From contig JBBEBP010000032.1 in the NCBI GenBank assembly GCA_040882255.1, forward strand, positions 1 to 58,149: a stretch of DNA of 58,149 nucleotides, in the 5' to 3' direction. Positions within the stretch are counted from its first letter, which is position 1, and each line of letters opens with the position of its first letter. The translations under genes were made by a program, and so were the position numbers. This DNA is from PWQG01 sp040882255 (GTDB taxonomy: Bacteria; Pseudomonadota; Gammaproteobacteria; Pseudomonadales; Pseudohongiellaceae). The notes beneath the pieces are model-generated. The model was not told the DNA's origin, searched no databases, and worked only from the letters and a program-made list of their open reading frames with translations. Below are positions 9,277 through 17,891 of this stretch, in pieces.

Positions 9277-9376
9277 CCCTTGGGGGTCCTCTGACAATGT
9301 ATGGCATACCTTTGGCCTTCAGCCGCGCCAGACTCACGCAAAGGCATGACATACATTGTCAGAGGATCCCCTGGGG
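9277..9376. repeat. Family (d) 100-bp inverted-repeat element with 38-bp arms
   Basis: The left arm (9277-9314) contains CCTCTGACAATGTATGGCAT. The right arm (9339-9376) is its near-perfect reverse complement (ATGACATACATTGTCAGAGG). Inner ends pair as CCTTTG with CAAAGG, and a 24-base spacer separates the arms. It lies between the divergent hemB and VTT/flavoprotein genes, where it could act as a DNA cruciform, a miniature inverted-repeat element or a dyad bound by a regulator. No target-site duplication was identified. Confidence 0.75.
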
Positions 9377-9447
9377 CAAACGAAGGGCGTTCAATGTAGA
9401 CTGCTCACGATTTTCAATTACGGAGCCTCTGAAATAAGGATGACTCA

Positions 9448-11592
9448 ATGAACCGGACCCGCTTACTGATCGTCACCGTTTTTGCCGTGGCACTGTTCCT
9501 GTATTTCCAGCTGGATCTGGGCCGTTTTCTCAACCTGGCCTATGTACAGTCCCAGCTTGGCACGCTGCAGACGTTCGCCGCCGAGCGGCCGGTTTTGGCG
9601 TCGGCCATCTATTTTCTGGCCTATGTGGTGATGGTCACCTTGTCGATCCCCGGGGCGGCCCTTGCCACGCTGTTGGGCGGGGCCGTGTTCGGACTGGTCT
9701 GGGGGCTGGTGCTGGTGTCCTTTGCCAGCTCGATCGGTGCCACGCTGGCCTTCCTGGCTGTGCGGCTGGTGCTGCGCGATTGGGTTCAGCGACGTTTCGG
9801 CCGCTACCTGAAAACGGTCAACGAAGGTGTAAAGCGCGATGGCGGGTTCTATCTGTTCAGCATCCGGATGGTGCCCCTGTTTCCGTTCTGGTTGATCAAT
9901 CTGGTCATGGCGCTGACCCCGATGAAAACGGTCACCTTCTATATCGCCAGCCAGACCGGCATGCTGCTGGGCACGGCGGTATACGTCAACGCCGGCTCGG
10001 AACTGGCGCAGATCAGCAGCCTCGGCGGCCTGGTCAGCCCCACGTTGATCCTGTCCTTCCTTCTGGTAGCCCTGCTGCCCTGGCTGGCCCGTGGCGTGGT
10101 GTCGTTCATCAAGCGCCGCAAGGCGTTCCGGGGCTACCGCAAACCGAAGCGGTTTGACACCAACGTGGTGGTGATCGGGGCCGGCTCCGGCGGCCTGGTG
10201 GCTTCCCTGATCGCCGCCGGAGCGAAAGCGAAGGTGACACTGATCGAGCGCGACCGGATGGGCGGTGACTGCCTGAATACCGGCTGCGTGCCCAGCAAGT
10301 CGTTGATCCAGAGTGCGCGGGTTGCGGCCACTGTCCGTGATGCCGCTCATTTCGGTGTCAGGGCAAAGCCTGACGGCGTTGATTTTGCTTCGGTGATGGA
10401 GCGTGTGCAGTCGGTGATCCGCGCCATCGAGCCGCATGATTCGGTGGAGCGTTTCACATCACTGGGTGTGGACTGTGTACAGGGCGAGGCGAAGATCACG
10501 TCTCCCTGGACTGTCGATGTCAATGGCGAGACGATCCGTACCCGCAGCATCATTGTGGCCACCGGCGCCGGACCGCTGGTGCCACCGATTCCGGGTATCG
10601 ACAACGTGGATCCGCTGACCTCGGATTCGGTCTGGGAGCTGCGCGAGCAGCCGGGAAGGTTGCTGGTGCTGGGTGGCGGCCCGATCGGCAGTGAGCTGGC
10701 CCAGAGTTTTGCCCGTCTGGGGTCCAGTGTGACGTTGATCGACATGGCGGCGCAGATATTGCCGCGTGAGGACGAGGATGCCAGCGCCATTGTGCAGAAG
10801 AGCATGGAGCAGGATGGTATCCGACTGGTCAACGGCTACAAGGCATCGGAGTTCGTCGTGGAGGGGGACCAGCGGATACTGGTCGCCGCGCCGGAGTCCG
10901 GTGGGGGCGAGACACTGCGCATCCCGTTCGATCGGGTGCTGGTGGCGCTGGGCCGCAAGCCGAATGTGCAAGGCTTCGGTCTGGAGGAGCTGGGCATCGA
11001 GCCGACCGGACAGGGTACCCTGCCGGTCAACGAGTATCTGCAAACCCCGGTGCCGACCATCTACGCCTGCGGTGATGTCTGCGGGCCGTACCAGTTCACT
11101 CACATGGCTTCCTACCAGGCCTGGTTTGCCGCGCTGAACGCACTGGCGGCCGGGCTGAAGAAGTTCCGGGTGCGCTACCCGGTTGTGCCATGGGCGACCT
11201 TCACGTCACCGGAAGTGGCCCGCGTCGGTCTGAATGAACGCGATGCCCGGGACCAGGCCATCGACTACGAGGTGACCCGTTTCGATATCGGTGGACTGGA
11301 CCGGGCACTGGCCGATGGTGCCGCAGAAGGCTTCGTCAAGGTGCTGACCGAGCCCGGCAGTGACCGTATCCTGGGAGCGACCATTGTCGGTGATCATGCC
11401 GGCGAGTTGATCGGGGAGTTCATCACGGCGATGACGCACGGGCTGGGTCTGAAGAAGATCGCCGCCACCAACCACATCTACCCGACCTGGCTGGAGGCGA
11501 ACCGCTTTGCCGCCAACGCCTGGCGCAGTGAGCGTCTCCCTCACGGTCTGTTGCGCTGGTCGGAGCGTTGGTTCCGCTGGCGTCGTGGCTGA
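9448..11592 (+). CDS. VTT/DedA-like membrane domain fused to a mercuric-reductase-type flavin disulfide oxidoreductase
   Basis: A 714-residue fusion. Residues about 1-215 form a TVP38/TMEM64 (VTT) membrane domain with several helices and a GAALATLLGGAVFGLVWG segment. The rest is a class I pyridine nucleotide-disulfide oxidoreductase. It has an FAD loop VIGAGSGGLVAS, redox-active cysteines in GGDCLNTGCVPSK, an NAD(P) loop VLGGGPIGSELAQ, and a C-terminal dimerisation domain with HIYPTWLEANR, where lipoamide dehydrogenases have the catalytic HAHPT. MerA-type C-terminal Cys-Cys is absent, so mercury reduction is not supported. The protein probably links a membrane carrier or lipid-facing domain to thiol or quinone chemistry; the substrate is unknown. 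It ends exactly where the convergent dsbB ends. Confidence 0.88.
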   Translation: MNRTRLLIVTVFAVALFLYFQLDLGRFLNLAYVQSQLGTLQTFAAERPVLASAIYFLAYVVMVTLSIPGAALATLLGGAVFGLVWGLVLVSFASSIGATLAFLAVRLVLRDWVQRRFGRYLKTVNEGVKRDGGFYLFSIRMVPLFPFWLINLVMALTPMKTVTFYIASQTGMLLGTAVYVNAGSELAQISSLGGLVSPTLILSFLLVALLPWLARGVVSFIKRRKAFRGYRKPKRFDTNVVVIGAGSGGLVASLIAAGAKAKVTLIERDRMGGDCLNTGCVPSKSLIQSARVAATVRDAAHFGVRAKPDGVDFASVMERVQSVIRAIEPHDSVERFTSLGVDCVQGEAKITSPWTVDVNGETIRTRSIIVATGAGPLVPPIPGIDNVDPLTSDSVWELREQPGRLLVLGGGPIGSELAQSFARLGSSVTLIDMAAQILPREDEDASAIVQKSMEQDGIRLVNGYKASEFVVEGDQRILVAAPESGGGETLRIPFDRVLVALGRKPNVQGFGLEELGIEPTGQGTLPVNEYLQTPVPTIYACGDVCGPYQFTHMASYQAWFAALNALAAGLKKFRVRYPVVPWATFTSPEVARVGLNERDARDQAIDYEVTRFDIGGLDRALADGAAEGFVKVLTEPGSDRILGATIVGDHAGELIGEFITAMTHGLGLKKIAATNHIYPTWLEANRFAANAWRSERLPHGLLRWSERWFRWRRG

Positions 11593-12105
11593 TCAGCTGC
11601 GGCGCAGCGCCTGGTAGATGCAGAGGCCGAACAGGGCAACGAAACCGGTCAGCGCCAGCTCGGGAATGGACAGCAGACCCAGGAAGCGCCAATGCACCTC
11701 GGCGCAGTTTCCATCGCCCTGCAGCAGGAAGGCCATGGTCTCCATGAGGGGAAAATTTTCGACCATATAGCTGAAGCCCGGACCACAGGCCGGCACTTCA
11801 TCGGCCGGAAGATAGGTCAGCCAGATCTGGCGGATGGCGAAGTAACTGCCCGCCACGCACATCGCCGCCCCGCCCCAGGCATAACGCGCACGGCCCGTGG
11901 GGCCCGGATTGTGGATGGCCGAAGCAAGACAGGACAGCCCGGCCAGGATCACGAATACCCGCTGTGTGATGCACAGGCCGCAGGGCTGCAGCAGCATGAC
12001 ATACTCCATGTAGAGCACGATGGCCATGATCGTGATACAGGCAATGAAGATCAGCAGGTTCAGCAGGCGGGGCCGGGGCATCATGGCATCGATTCTGGCA
12101 AGCAT
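11593..12105 (-). CDS. dsbB: Disulfide bond formation protein B
   Basis: Inner-membrane protein that reoxidises DsbA and passes the electrons to ubiquinone. The 170 residues contain four hydrophobic helices. The first periplasmic cysteine pair is CGLC (in LLQPCGLCITQR). The second pair consists of the cysteines in EVPACGPGF and GDGNCAEVHW, placed as in the family. An in-frame ATG at 12084 is an alternative start. The gene lies downstream of gshA on the same strand, with a perfect palindrome between them. DsbA is not in the window. Confidence 0.93.
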   Translation of the reverse strand: MLARIDAMMPRPRLLNLLIFIACITIMAIVLYMEYVMLLQPCGLCITQRVFVILAGLSCLASAIHNPGPTGRARYAWGGAAMCVAGSYFAIRQIWLTYLPADEVPACGPGFSYMVENFPLMETMAFLLQGDGNCAEVHWRFLGLLSIPELALTGFVALFGLCIYQALRRS

Positions 12106-12160
12106 GGGGAAGATCCGTTGATGATGGTTGGAGATCAGAGCCGACCATTCTACACAAATG

Positions 12161-12217
12161 GGAAAACCGGGACAGTCCCTCTTTTTCCAGGAAAAAGAGG
12201 GACTGTCCCGGTTTTCC
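12161..12217. repeat. Family (b) perfect 57-nt palindrome centred beside GGGACAGTCCC
   Basis: The arms 12161-12188 and 12190-12217 are exact reverse complements (28 of 28), with a single central A. Each arm contains ACCGGGACAGTCCCTCTTTT or its complement. It lies between the gshA stop and the dsbB start and could terminate gshA transcription. The same motif occurs at 42319-42353 and in the large hairpin at 57782-57934, so this is a dispersed repeat rather than a gene-specific terminator. Confidence 0.8.
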
Positions 12218-12239
12218 CCGTTTTCCGCTGTTTCCCGGT

Positions 12240-13814
12240 TCAGAACTGAAGCCGGTTGTAGTCCTGCAGGAAGTCATCGAATGCCAGGGTATCGGACTGT
12301 TCGAGGGATGTCTGGTCGCTCAGTGACTCCTTGCCGGCTGCCGTGAAGTGCTCGAAGCGTTGCGGTTCCAGTGGAGAGGCCCGACACCAGTCGCGGGCCT
12401 TGATCGACTGCTGGTACGCGAACCGGAAGAAACTCTGCTGATCCCGCCGCATCGCTTCCAGTATGCGGGCCGATGGCGTCAGTGAGGCATCCATGACCTT
12501 GTCGACCTGGGTCGAGACGGCAGCGCTGTATTCCCCCGTACCGTGTGCCGAATCCAGCAGCGCGGCGCTGTGTTGCATGTCTGCCACCAGCTCGCCGGCC
12601 CAGGCCCGCAGCGCGACGTCCTGGCCTCCGCGTTTCAGCGTCAGTTCCGGATTCCGCCCTTCGGTCACCGTGCGGGCCAGGTTGCTCTCCACCTCGAAGT
12701 ATTCCTCCCGCGTGCATTCCGGGCTGTCCGCCAGCAGGCAGTGAAGCAGGAAGGTGTCGAGGAAACGCATCTGCCGGGCATCGATACCCAGGGGCAGGAA
12801 GGGGTTGAGGTCCAGGGCGCGTACCTCGATGTACTGGATGCCTTCGGCTTTCAGCACTTCCAGGGGGCGGCGGCCCGAGTCATCGGCGCGTTTGGGCCGG
12901 ATGGTGGCGTAGAACTCGTTCTCCAGCTGCAGCAGGTTGGTGTTCATCTGCAGGAAGCGGTCGCCCGCCTTCAGGCCGATGGCCTCATAGGGGCCGTAGG
13001 GCGTCGACATGGCCCGGTGCAGGGTGTCGATGTATGTGTCCAGATCGTTGTAGCAGACGAAGATGGAGCGTTGCGCATCGCTGCGGTAGCCCAGGTTGCC
13101 CATGCGCAGGCAGGTGGCATGGGGCCGGTACAGCGTGGCTTCGTCAAAATCGTCCAGACTGTGCTGGCGGCCGCGGGTGAAGCAGCGGCAGACGGCCGGC
13201 GAGGCGCCGAACAGATAGAGCAGCAGCCAGGAGTGGCGGTGGAAGTTGCGGATCAGGTGCAGGTACTGGCGCGTACGGAAATCCTGCAGGGATTCGGTGC
13301 TGCCCAGCAGCTCCCGGTACTCCTCCCAGAACACCTCCGGCATGGAGAAGTTGTAGTGGATGCCGGCGATGGTCTGCATCAGCCGTCCGTAGCGGTGCCC
13401 CAGCCCTTCGCGATACAGGGTCTTGAGGCGGCCGATATTGGAGCTGCCGTAGTGCGCCAGCGGAATCTGTTTGTCGCCGCCCACCAGGCAGGGCATGCTG
13501 GAGGTCCACAGCAACTCGCCGTCGGGCAGGTGATGGTAGACATACTTGTGCAGGTCGGTCAGCAGGTCCAGCGTGTCATCGATGCGGCCGGAGACCGGAG
13601 TGATCAGCTCGATCAGGGCTTCCGAGTAGTCCGTCGTGATGTAGGGATGGGTCAGCGCCGACCCCAGGGCATCCGGGTGCGGGGTCTGCGTCAGGTGACC
13701 ATCACGGTCCACCCGCAGGCTCTCCTTTTCAATGCCGCGGTTGATCTGGCCCCATGCCGTCCGGAATTCCGGCAGGGAAAAGCGTTCCAGTGCTGCCTTG
13801 AGTTGCTGGCTCAA
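12240..13814 (-). CDS. gshA: Glutamate-cysteine ligase (type 1)
   Basis: First enzyme of glutathione synthesis, joining L-glutamate and L-cysteine with ATP. The 524 residues fit the gammaproteobacterial type (about 518). Conserved stretches include NRGIEKESLRV near residue 27, TDYSEALIELITP, GIHYNFSMP and YIEVRALDLNPF. The start codon is TTG, with AGGAAA upstream and no nearby ATG; a TTG start is also known for E. coli gshA. The palindrome just downstream may end the transcript. No gshB is in the window. Confidence 0.96.
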   Translation of the reverse strand: MSQQLKAALERFSLPEFRTAWGQINRGIEKESLRVDRDGHLTQTPHPDALGSALTHPYITTDYSEALIELITPVSGRIDDTLDLLTDLHKYVYHHLPDGELLWTSSMPCLVGGDKQIPLAHYGSSNIGRLKTLYREGLGHRYGRLMQTIAGIHYNFSMPEVFWEEYRELLGSTESLQDFRTRQYLHLIRNFHRHSWLLLYLFGASPAVCRCFTRGRQHSLDDFDEATLYRPHATCLRMGNLGYRSDAQRSIFVCYNDLDTYIDTLHRAMSTPYGPYEAIGLKAGDRFLQMNTNLLQLENEFYATIRPKRADDSGRRPLEVLKAEGIQYIEVRALDLNPFLPLGIDARQMRFLDTFLLHCLLADSPECTREEYFEVESNLARTVTEGRNPELTLKRGGQDVALRAWAGELVADMQHSAALLDSAHGTGEYSAAVSTQVDKVMDASLTPSARILEAMRRDQQSFFRFAYQQSIKARDWCRASPLEPQRFEHFTAAGKESLSDQTSLEQSDTLAFDDFLQDYNRLQF

Positions 13815-13863
13815 TGTCTCGTTTCCTGCGTTGATTCAGCGAATGGGGAGCATCCCGGCGCAA

Positions 13864-15435
13864 TCAGTTACCCGGGCCCGCCGCCACGATGGTATCAGGC
13901 ACCTCGAAGCGGCTGAAATTCTCCTGGAACTGGCGGATCAGGTCGGCGGCTTTTTCGTCATAGGCTGCCGGATCGTCCCAGGTGGCACGCGGGTCCAGCA
14001 AACCACTGTCCACACCCGGCACTTCGGTCGGAATGGTCAGGTTGATGCCGTCCAGATGTTTCGTGGGCACGTTACGCAATGTGCCTCCCTGGATGGCGGC
14101 CAGCACGGCCCGCGTGGTGGGAATGCTGAAACGCTTGCCGGTGCCGTGTGGTCCGCCGGTCCATCCGGTGTTGACCAGATAGACCTGGCTGCCGAACTCC
14201 TCGACGCGCTTCATCAGCAGTTTGGCATAGACGCCGGCCGGGCGCGGGAAGAACGGTGCGCCAAAGCAGTTGGAGAATGTCGACTTGATGCCGGTGCCGG
14301 CGCCCACTTCGGTGGAACCGACCAGTGCGGTGTAGCCACTGAGGAAGTGATAGGCCGCCGCTTCCTTGGACAGGATCGACACCGGGGGCAGGACGCCAGT
14401 CAGATCACAGGTCAGGAAGATGATGGCCTTGGGCTCGCCCGCCTGGTTGGCCGGTACCCTGCGCGGGATGTGCGTCAGCGGGTAGCAGGCCCGGGTGTTT
14501 TCCGTCAGGCTGGTATCCGTGTAATCCGCCTTGCGCGTCTTCTCGTCGATGACCACGTTCTCGATCACCGAACCGAAGCGGATAGCATTCCATATGACCG
14601 GCTCGTTCTCCTGGCTGAGGTCGATGCACTTGGCGTAGCAGCCCCCTTCCAGGTTGAATACGGTGCCCTTGCCCCAGCCGTGTTCGTCGTCGCCGATCAG
14701 GTAGCGGCTCTCATCGGCGGAGAGGGTGGTCTTGCCGGTACCGGACAGGCCGAAGAACAGGCACACGTCGCCGTTTTCTCCGACATTGGCCGAGCAGTGC
14801 ATGGGCAGCACGTCTTTCTCCGCCAGCAGGAAGTTCTGCACGGAGAACATGGACTTTTTCATCTCACCGGCGTAGCGCATACCGGCCAGCAGTACCTTGC
14901 GCTCGGCAAAATTGATGATGACCGCGCCATCGGAATGGGTGCCATCGCGCTCGGGCTTGCAGGCGAACTCCGGAGCACTCATGACCTGCCATACCGGCTT
15001 GTCTTCCGGGTTGTGATCGTCGCCCGGCTTGATGAACAGCGTGCTGCCGAACAGGCAGTGCCAGGCGTACTGGGCGGTGACCTGGACGGGCAGGTAGTGC
15101 CGGGCGTCCGCGCCCACGTGCAGGTCGGCCTCGAACACATCCCGGTCCGCCAGGTAGTCACTGACGCGCTGCCACAGGGCGTCGAAGCGTTCGGGGTCGA
15201 AGGGCTGGTTCACGGCGCCCCAGTCGATCTGGTCGCTGGTGCCAGGCTCCTGCACGATGAAACGGTCCTTCGGGCTGCGTCCGGTGCGCTCGCCGGTTTC
15301 CACCACCAATGCGCCGTTGTCGGCCAGGCGGCCTTCATCGCGTTGCAGGGCAATCTCGACCAACTGGCTGGGAGTCAGATTGCGGTGGATCGTGCGGTTG
15401 CCGTCCTGGACGACGTCCTGTGTGATCTGTGACAT
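13864..15435 (-). CDS. pckA: Phosphoenolpyruvate carboxykinase (ATP)
   Basis: Converts oxaloacetate and ATP to phosphoenolpyruvate in gluconeogenesis. The 523-residue form starts MSQITQDVVQDGN, with AGGAAG upstream; a longer in-frame ATG at 15522 adds unconserved sequence. The kinase loop GLSGTGKTTLS, the metal-binding ECYAK-like segment GGCYAKCIDLS, and RTGRSPKDRFIV are all present. The gene lies close to hslR and yrfG on the same strand, a neighbourhood shared with E. coli. Confidence 0.97.
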   Translation of the reverse strand: MSQITQDVVQDGNRTIHRNLTPSQLVEIALQRDEGRLADNGALVVETGERTGRSPKDRFIVQEPGTSDQIDWGAVNQPFDPERFDALWQRVSDYLADRDVFEADLHVGADARHYLPVQVTAQYAWHCLFGSTLFIKPGDDHNPEDKPVWQVMSAPEFACKPERDGTHSDGAVIINFAERKVLLAGMRYAGEMKKSMFSVQNFLLAEKDVLPMHCSANVGENGDVCLFFGLSGTGKTTLSADESRYLIGDDEHGWGKGTVFNLEGGCYAKCIDLSQENEPVIWNAIRFGSVIENVVIDEKTRKADYTDTSLTENTRACYPLTHIPRRVPANQAGEPKAIIFLTCDLTGVLPPVSILSKEAAAYHFLSGYTALVGSTEVGAGTGIKSTFSNCFGAPFFPRPAGVYAKLLMKRVEEFGSQVYLVNTGWTGGPHGTGKRFSIPTTRAVLAAIQGGTLRNVPTKHLDGINLTIPTEVPGVDSGLLDPRATWDDPAAYDEKAADLIRQFQENFSRFEVPDTIVAAGPGN

Positions 15436-15540
15436 ACGGGCTTCCTGGCGGTCGGGGTGAGAGGGCACTGGACAAGCCTGCATTATGCCAAAAATACCCG
15501 GGGGTGGGTACCGGTCCGGCAAGGCGCCATCGGTAATGGT

Positions 15541-15930
15541 CTAGAACTCGCCCTGTTTGAGTTTCTGACGCAGCCGCCGGTCCCGTTTGTCGGGTTTGGC
15601 GGCCGGCTGGCTGAGGCTGGGCTGCATCTTGCGCTGGGCCGCCAGGCGTTCGCGTTTCTCCACGCTTTCCGGCAGTTCGCGGTACAGCTGTTGTGCTTCC
15701 GGCGCGCTGCGGCGCTGTTCGGAGAGGGCCAGCACTTCAATGGTGCGCTCGTCCCAGCCCTGCCGGACGGTGAGCACCAGACCGGTGTCGATCTCGCGGC
15801 CGGGCTTGAGCTTCTGCCCTTCCGCCTGCACCTTGCCGCCTTCCACGGCCTGCTTGGCGATGGAACGTGTCTTGAAGAGCCGCGCGGCCCATAGCCATTT
15901 ATCCAGACGCACCCGGTCCGAGGCACTCAT
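15541..15930 (-). CDS. hslR: Heat-shock protein 15, ribosome-associated S4-domain protein
   Basis: Small RNA-binding protein that in E. coli binds free 50S subunits carrying a nascent peptidyl-tRNA and helps recycle them. The 129 residues begin with an S4 domain (VRLDKWLWAARLFKTRSIAK) followed by GKVQAEGQKLKPGREID and a basic C-terminal tail. The ATG overlaps the yrfG stop by four bases, indicating translational coupling. hslO, the usual partner downstream, is absent. Confidence 0.92.
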   Translation of the reverse strand: MSASDRVRLDKWLWAARLFKTRSIAKQAVEGGKVQAEGQKLKPGREIDTGLVLTVRQGWDERTIEVLALSEQRRSAPEAQQLYRELPESVEKRERLAAQRKMQPSLSQPAAKPDKRDRRLRQKLKQGEF

Positions 15931-16637
15931 GAAGACGTCTCGCTCTCCCGCCTGGCATACTGGCCGGAGGGCCGGAGTAGCGGATCAGCCGGCATGATCT
16001 GTTCGAAATCCCGCAGCTGGGTAAACTCCGCCATGGGTAGCGGCGGACGCTGGCTGTCCGGTTGCTCGATGCCCAGCAGATGGCGGATACCGGCCCGTTG
16101 GGCACTGCGCAGCACGGCCACGTTGTCGTCCACCAGCACGGTACGCTGTGGCTCGTAGTGCTCAACGTCCAGCAGTGCTTCCCAGAAGCCGTCGTCTTCC
16201 TTGGCCCGGCCCAGGGTATGGGAGCTGATGGTGCGGTGAAAATGCACATCCAGGCCGGTGTGATCCATCTTCAGGGTGAGGCTGCCGGGGTGTGCGTTGG
16301 TGACCAGCAGCACTTTCTTGTCATGGGCGCGCAGACGTTCCAGCAGCGTGGTCACATTGGGGCGCAGCGCGATCTTGTGGCGCAGTTCCTCTTTCATGCG
16401 CTGGATATCAAGCTCGAGCGTGTCTGTCCAGAAATCGATGCAGTACCAGTTGAGCGTGCCGTTGTGCGCGGCGTACTGTTTCATCAGCTGTCCCCATGCC
16501 TCTTCCACACTCAGACCCCGGCGCTGCCCCCAGGTGTGGGGTACCAGGTATTCCCAGAAATAGTTGTCGAAGTGCAGGTCCAGCAGGGTGCCGTCCATAT
16601 CGAACATCACCGTGTCGATGTCAGGCCAGCTCAGCAT
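15927..16637 (-). CDS. yrfG: GMP/IMP nucleotidase YrfG (HAD superfamily)
   Basis: A 236-residue haloacid-dehalogenase-type phosphatase; the E. coli homologue dephosphorylates purine mononucleotides. Motif I is FDMDGTLLDL near residue 12, motif II is LLVTNAH, and the motif III/IV region contains SSHTLGRAKEDDGFW and VLVDDN. The chosen ATG has GGAG at seven bases; an ATG four codons upstream lacks a good ribosome site. It is translationally coupled to hslR and divergent from cysQ, with the two genes 133 bases apart. Confidence 0.92.
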   Translation of the reverse strand: MLSWPDIDTVMFDMDGTLLDLHFDNYFWEYLVPHTWGQRRGLSVEEAWGQLMKQYAAHNGTLNWYCIDFWTDTLELDIQRMKEELRHKIALRPNVTTLLERLRAHDKKVLLVTNAHPGSLTLKMDHTGLDVHFHRTISSHTLGRAKEDDGFWEALLDVEHYEPQRTVLVDDNVAVLRSAQRAGIRHLLGIEQPDSQRPPLPMAEFTQLRDFEQIMPADPLLRPSGQYARRESETSS

Positions 16638-16770
16638 GTCAGGCTCCATCCGGGTTGTTCCGGAACAGCGGTTGGAAGATGCCTTCCATCTTATCGCGGG
16701 GCCGCACGGGACGCCAGTTTCACGGCCCGGCCGGTTGCGCTATGATGCGCGGCCACGAAGGAGGAATACC

Positions 16771-17619
16771 ATGACAGAGACTGACAACTCGCGGGAACTG
16801 CAGGCATGGCTGGCCGGAGCCGGCCTGATCGCTTTCCAGGCCGGCCAGGCCATACTGGAAATCTACCAGCGTGACTCTGCGATCCGGGTGGAAACCAAGG
16901 CGGATGACTCTCCGCTGACCGAAGCCGACCGGCGCGCCCATCACGTGATCAGTGGCGCCCTGCAGGGGCTGACTCCGGCGATACCGGTGCTGTCCGAGGA
17001 GTCCGACGAGATCCCGGCCGCCGAGCGCCGTCAATGGCAGACCTACTGGCTGGTCGACCCGCTGGATGGCACCAGGGAGTTCATCAACCGCAACGGGGAA
17101 TTCACTGTCAACATTGCCCTGGTCATCAAGGGCGAGCCCGTGCTGGGGGTGGTGCATGTACCCGTCAGTGGACTCACGTACACGGGCCTGGTTGGAGAAG
17201 GCGCCTGGTGTTACCGCGAGGGCGAGACGCCGCAATCGATCAGCGTCCGGCCAGTATCGAAAGATCGTGCGCTGCAGGTGGTCGGCAGCCGCCGGCATGG
17301 TGCCGAGGCGCTGGAAGTCATGCTGGAGAAGCTGCGCGGACATTTCGACGACGTCGAACTGGTCAGCATGGGCAGCTCACTGAAGATCTGCCGCATTGCC
17401 GAAGGTGAGGCCGATCTGTATCCACGTCTGGGACCGACCTCGGAGTGGGACACGGCCGCCGCCCATGCCGTGCTGCGCGCCGCTGGTGGCGACATTGTGA
17501 CCGCTTCCTTCGAGCCGCTGCGCTACAACAGCAAGGACAGTGTGTTGAATCCGCACTTCATTGCCGTGGGAGATGTGGACTACCCCTGGCAGTCATTGCT
17601 GGCCGGGATGGCGGAGTGA
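16771..17619 (+). CDS. cysQ: 3'(2'),5'-bisphosphate nucleotidase CysQ
   Basis: Magnesium-dependent phosphatase that removes the 3' phosphate from PAP, a by-product of sulfate assimilation; 282 residues. It belongs to the inositol monophosphatase fold. The metal sites are visible as EESDE, DPLDGTREFI and WDTAAAHAVL. The start at 16771 follows an AAGGAGGA ribosome site six bases away; an open frame continues upstream but has no such site. It is divergent from the yrfG operon. Confidence 0.95.
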   Translation: MTETDNSRELQAWLAGAGLIAFQAGQAILEIYQRDSAIRVETKADDSPLTEADRRAHHVISGALQGLTPAIPVLSEESDEIPAAERRQWQTYWLVDPLDGTREFINRNGEFTVNIALVIKGEPVLGVVHVPVSGLTYTGLVGEGAWCYREGETPQSISVRPVSKDRALQVVGSRRHGAEALEVMLEKLRGHFDDVELVSMGSSLKICRIAEGEADLYPRLGPTSEWDTAAAHAVLRAAGGDIVTASFEPLRYNSKDSVLNPHFIAVGDVDYPWQSLLAGMAE

Positions 17620-17891
17620 TTACCCGGCCAGCATTGCAGCGCAGGTTCAGCTTCGACCAGTGGTACGATAAATGTATCTATTCACAGGAATAGGTGTATA
17701 GTCAAGACTACGAGATGAAACCGTCTCAGAGTGGCGCGCCGATGAAGCAGGCGACACCCCTCAGCCTGCCTTCCCCCGCTTTTCTGTTTTTACCGCTTTT
17801 CCCGTTGTAAAGATTTCTTTCTGCCCGAATTTCTCGCGGTAGACCGATGAGCATACTGCTCGCGCACAACCCACCTATCAGGTGCACACTA

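Noticed and set aside
8337..9437. 366-residue open frame antisense to hemB
   Set aside because: It lies opposite a clearly conserved gene, has no family resemblance and no ribosome site; long antisense frames are expected in GC-rich DNA.
9448..11592. Mercuric reductase (MerA)
   Set aside because: The redox cysteine motif is shared by the wider family, but the MerA C-terminal Cys pair and any mer genes are missing.
12543..15432. Long plus-strand open frames (457 and 566 residues) opposite gshA and pckA
   Set aside because: Shadows of codon bias in two well-conserved minus-strand genes.
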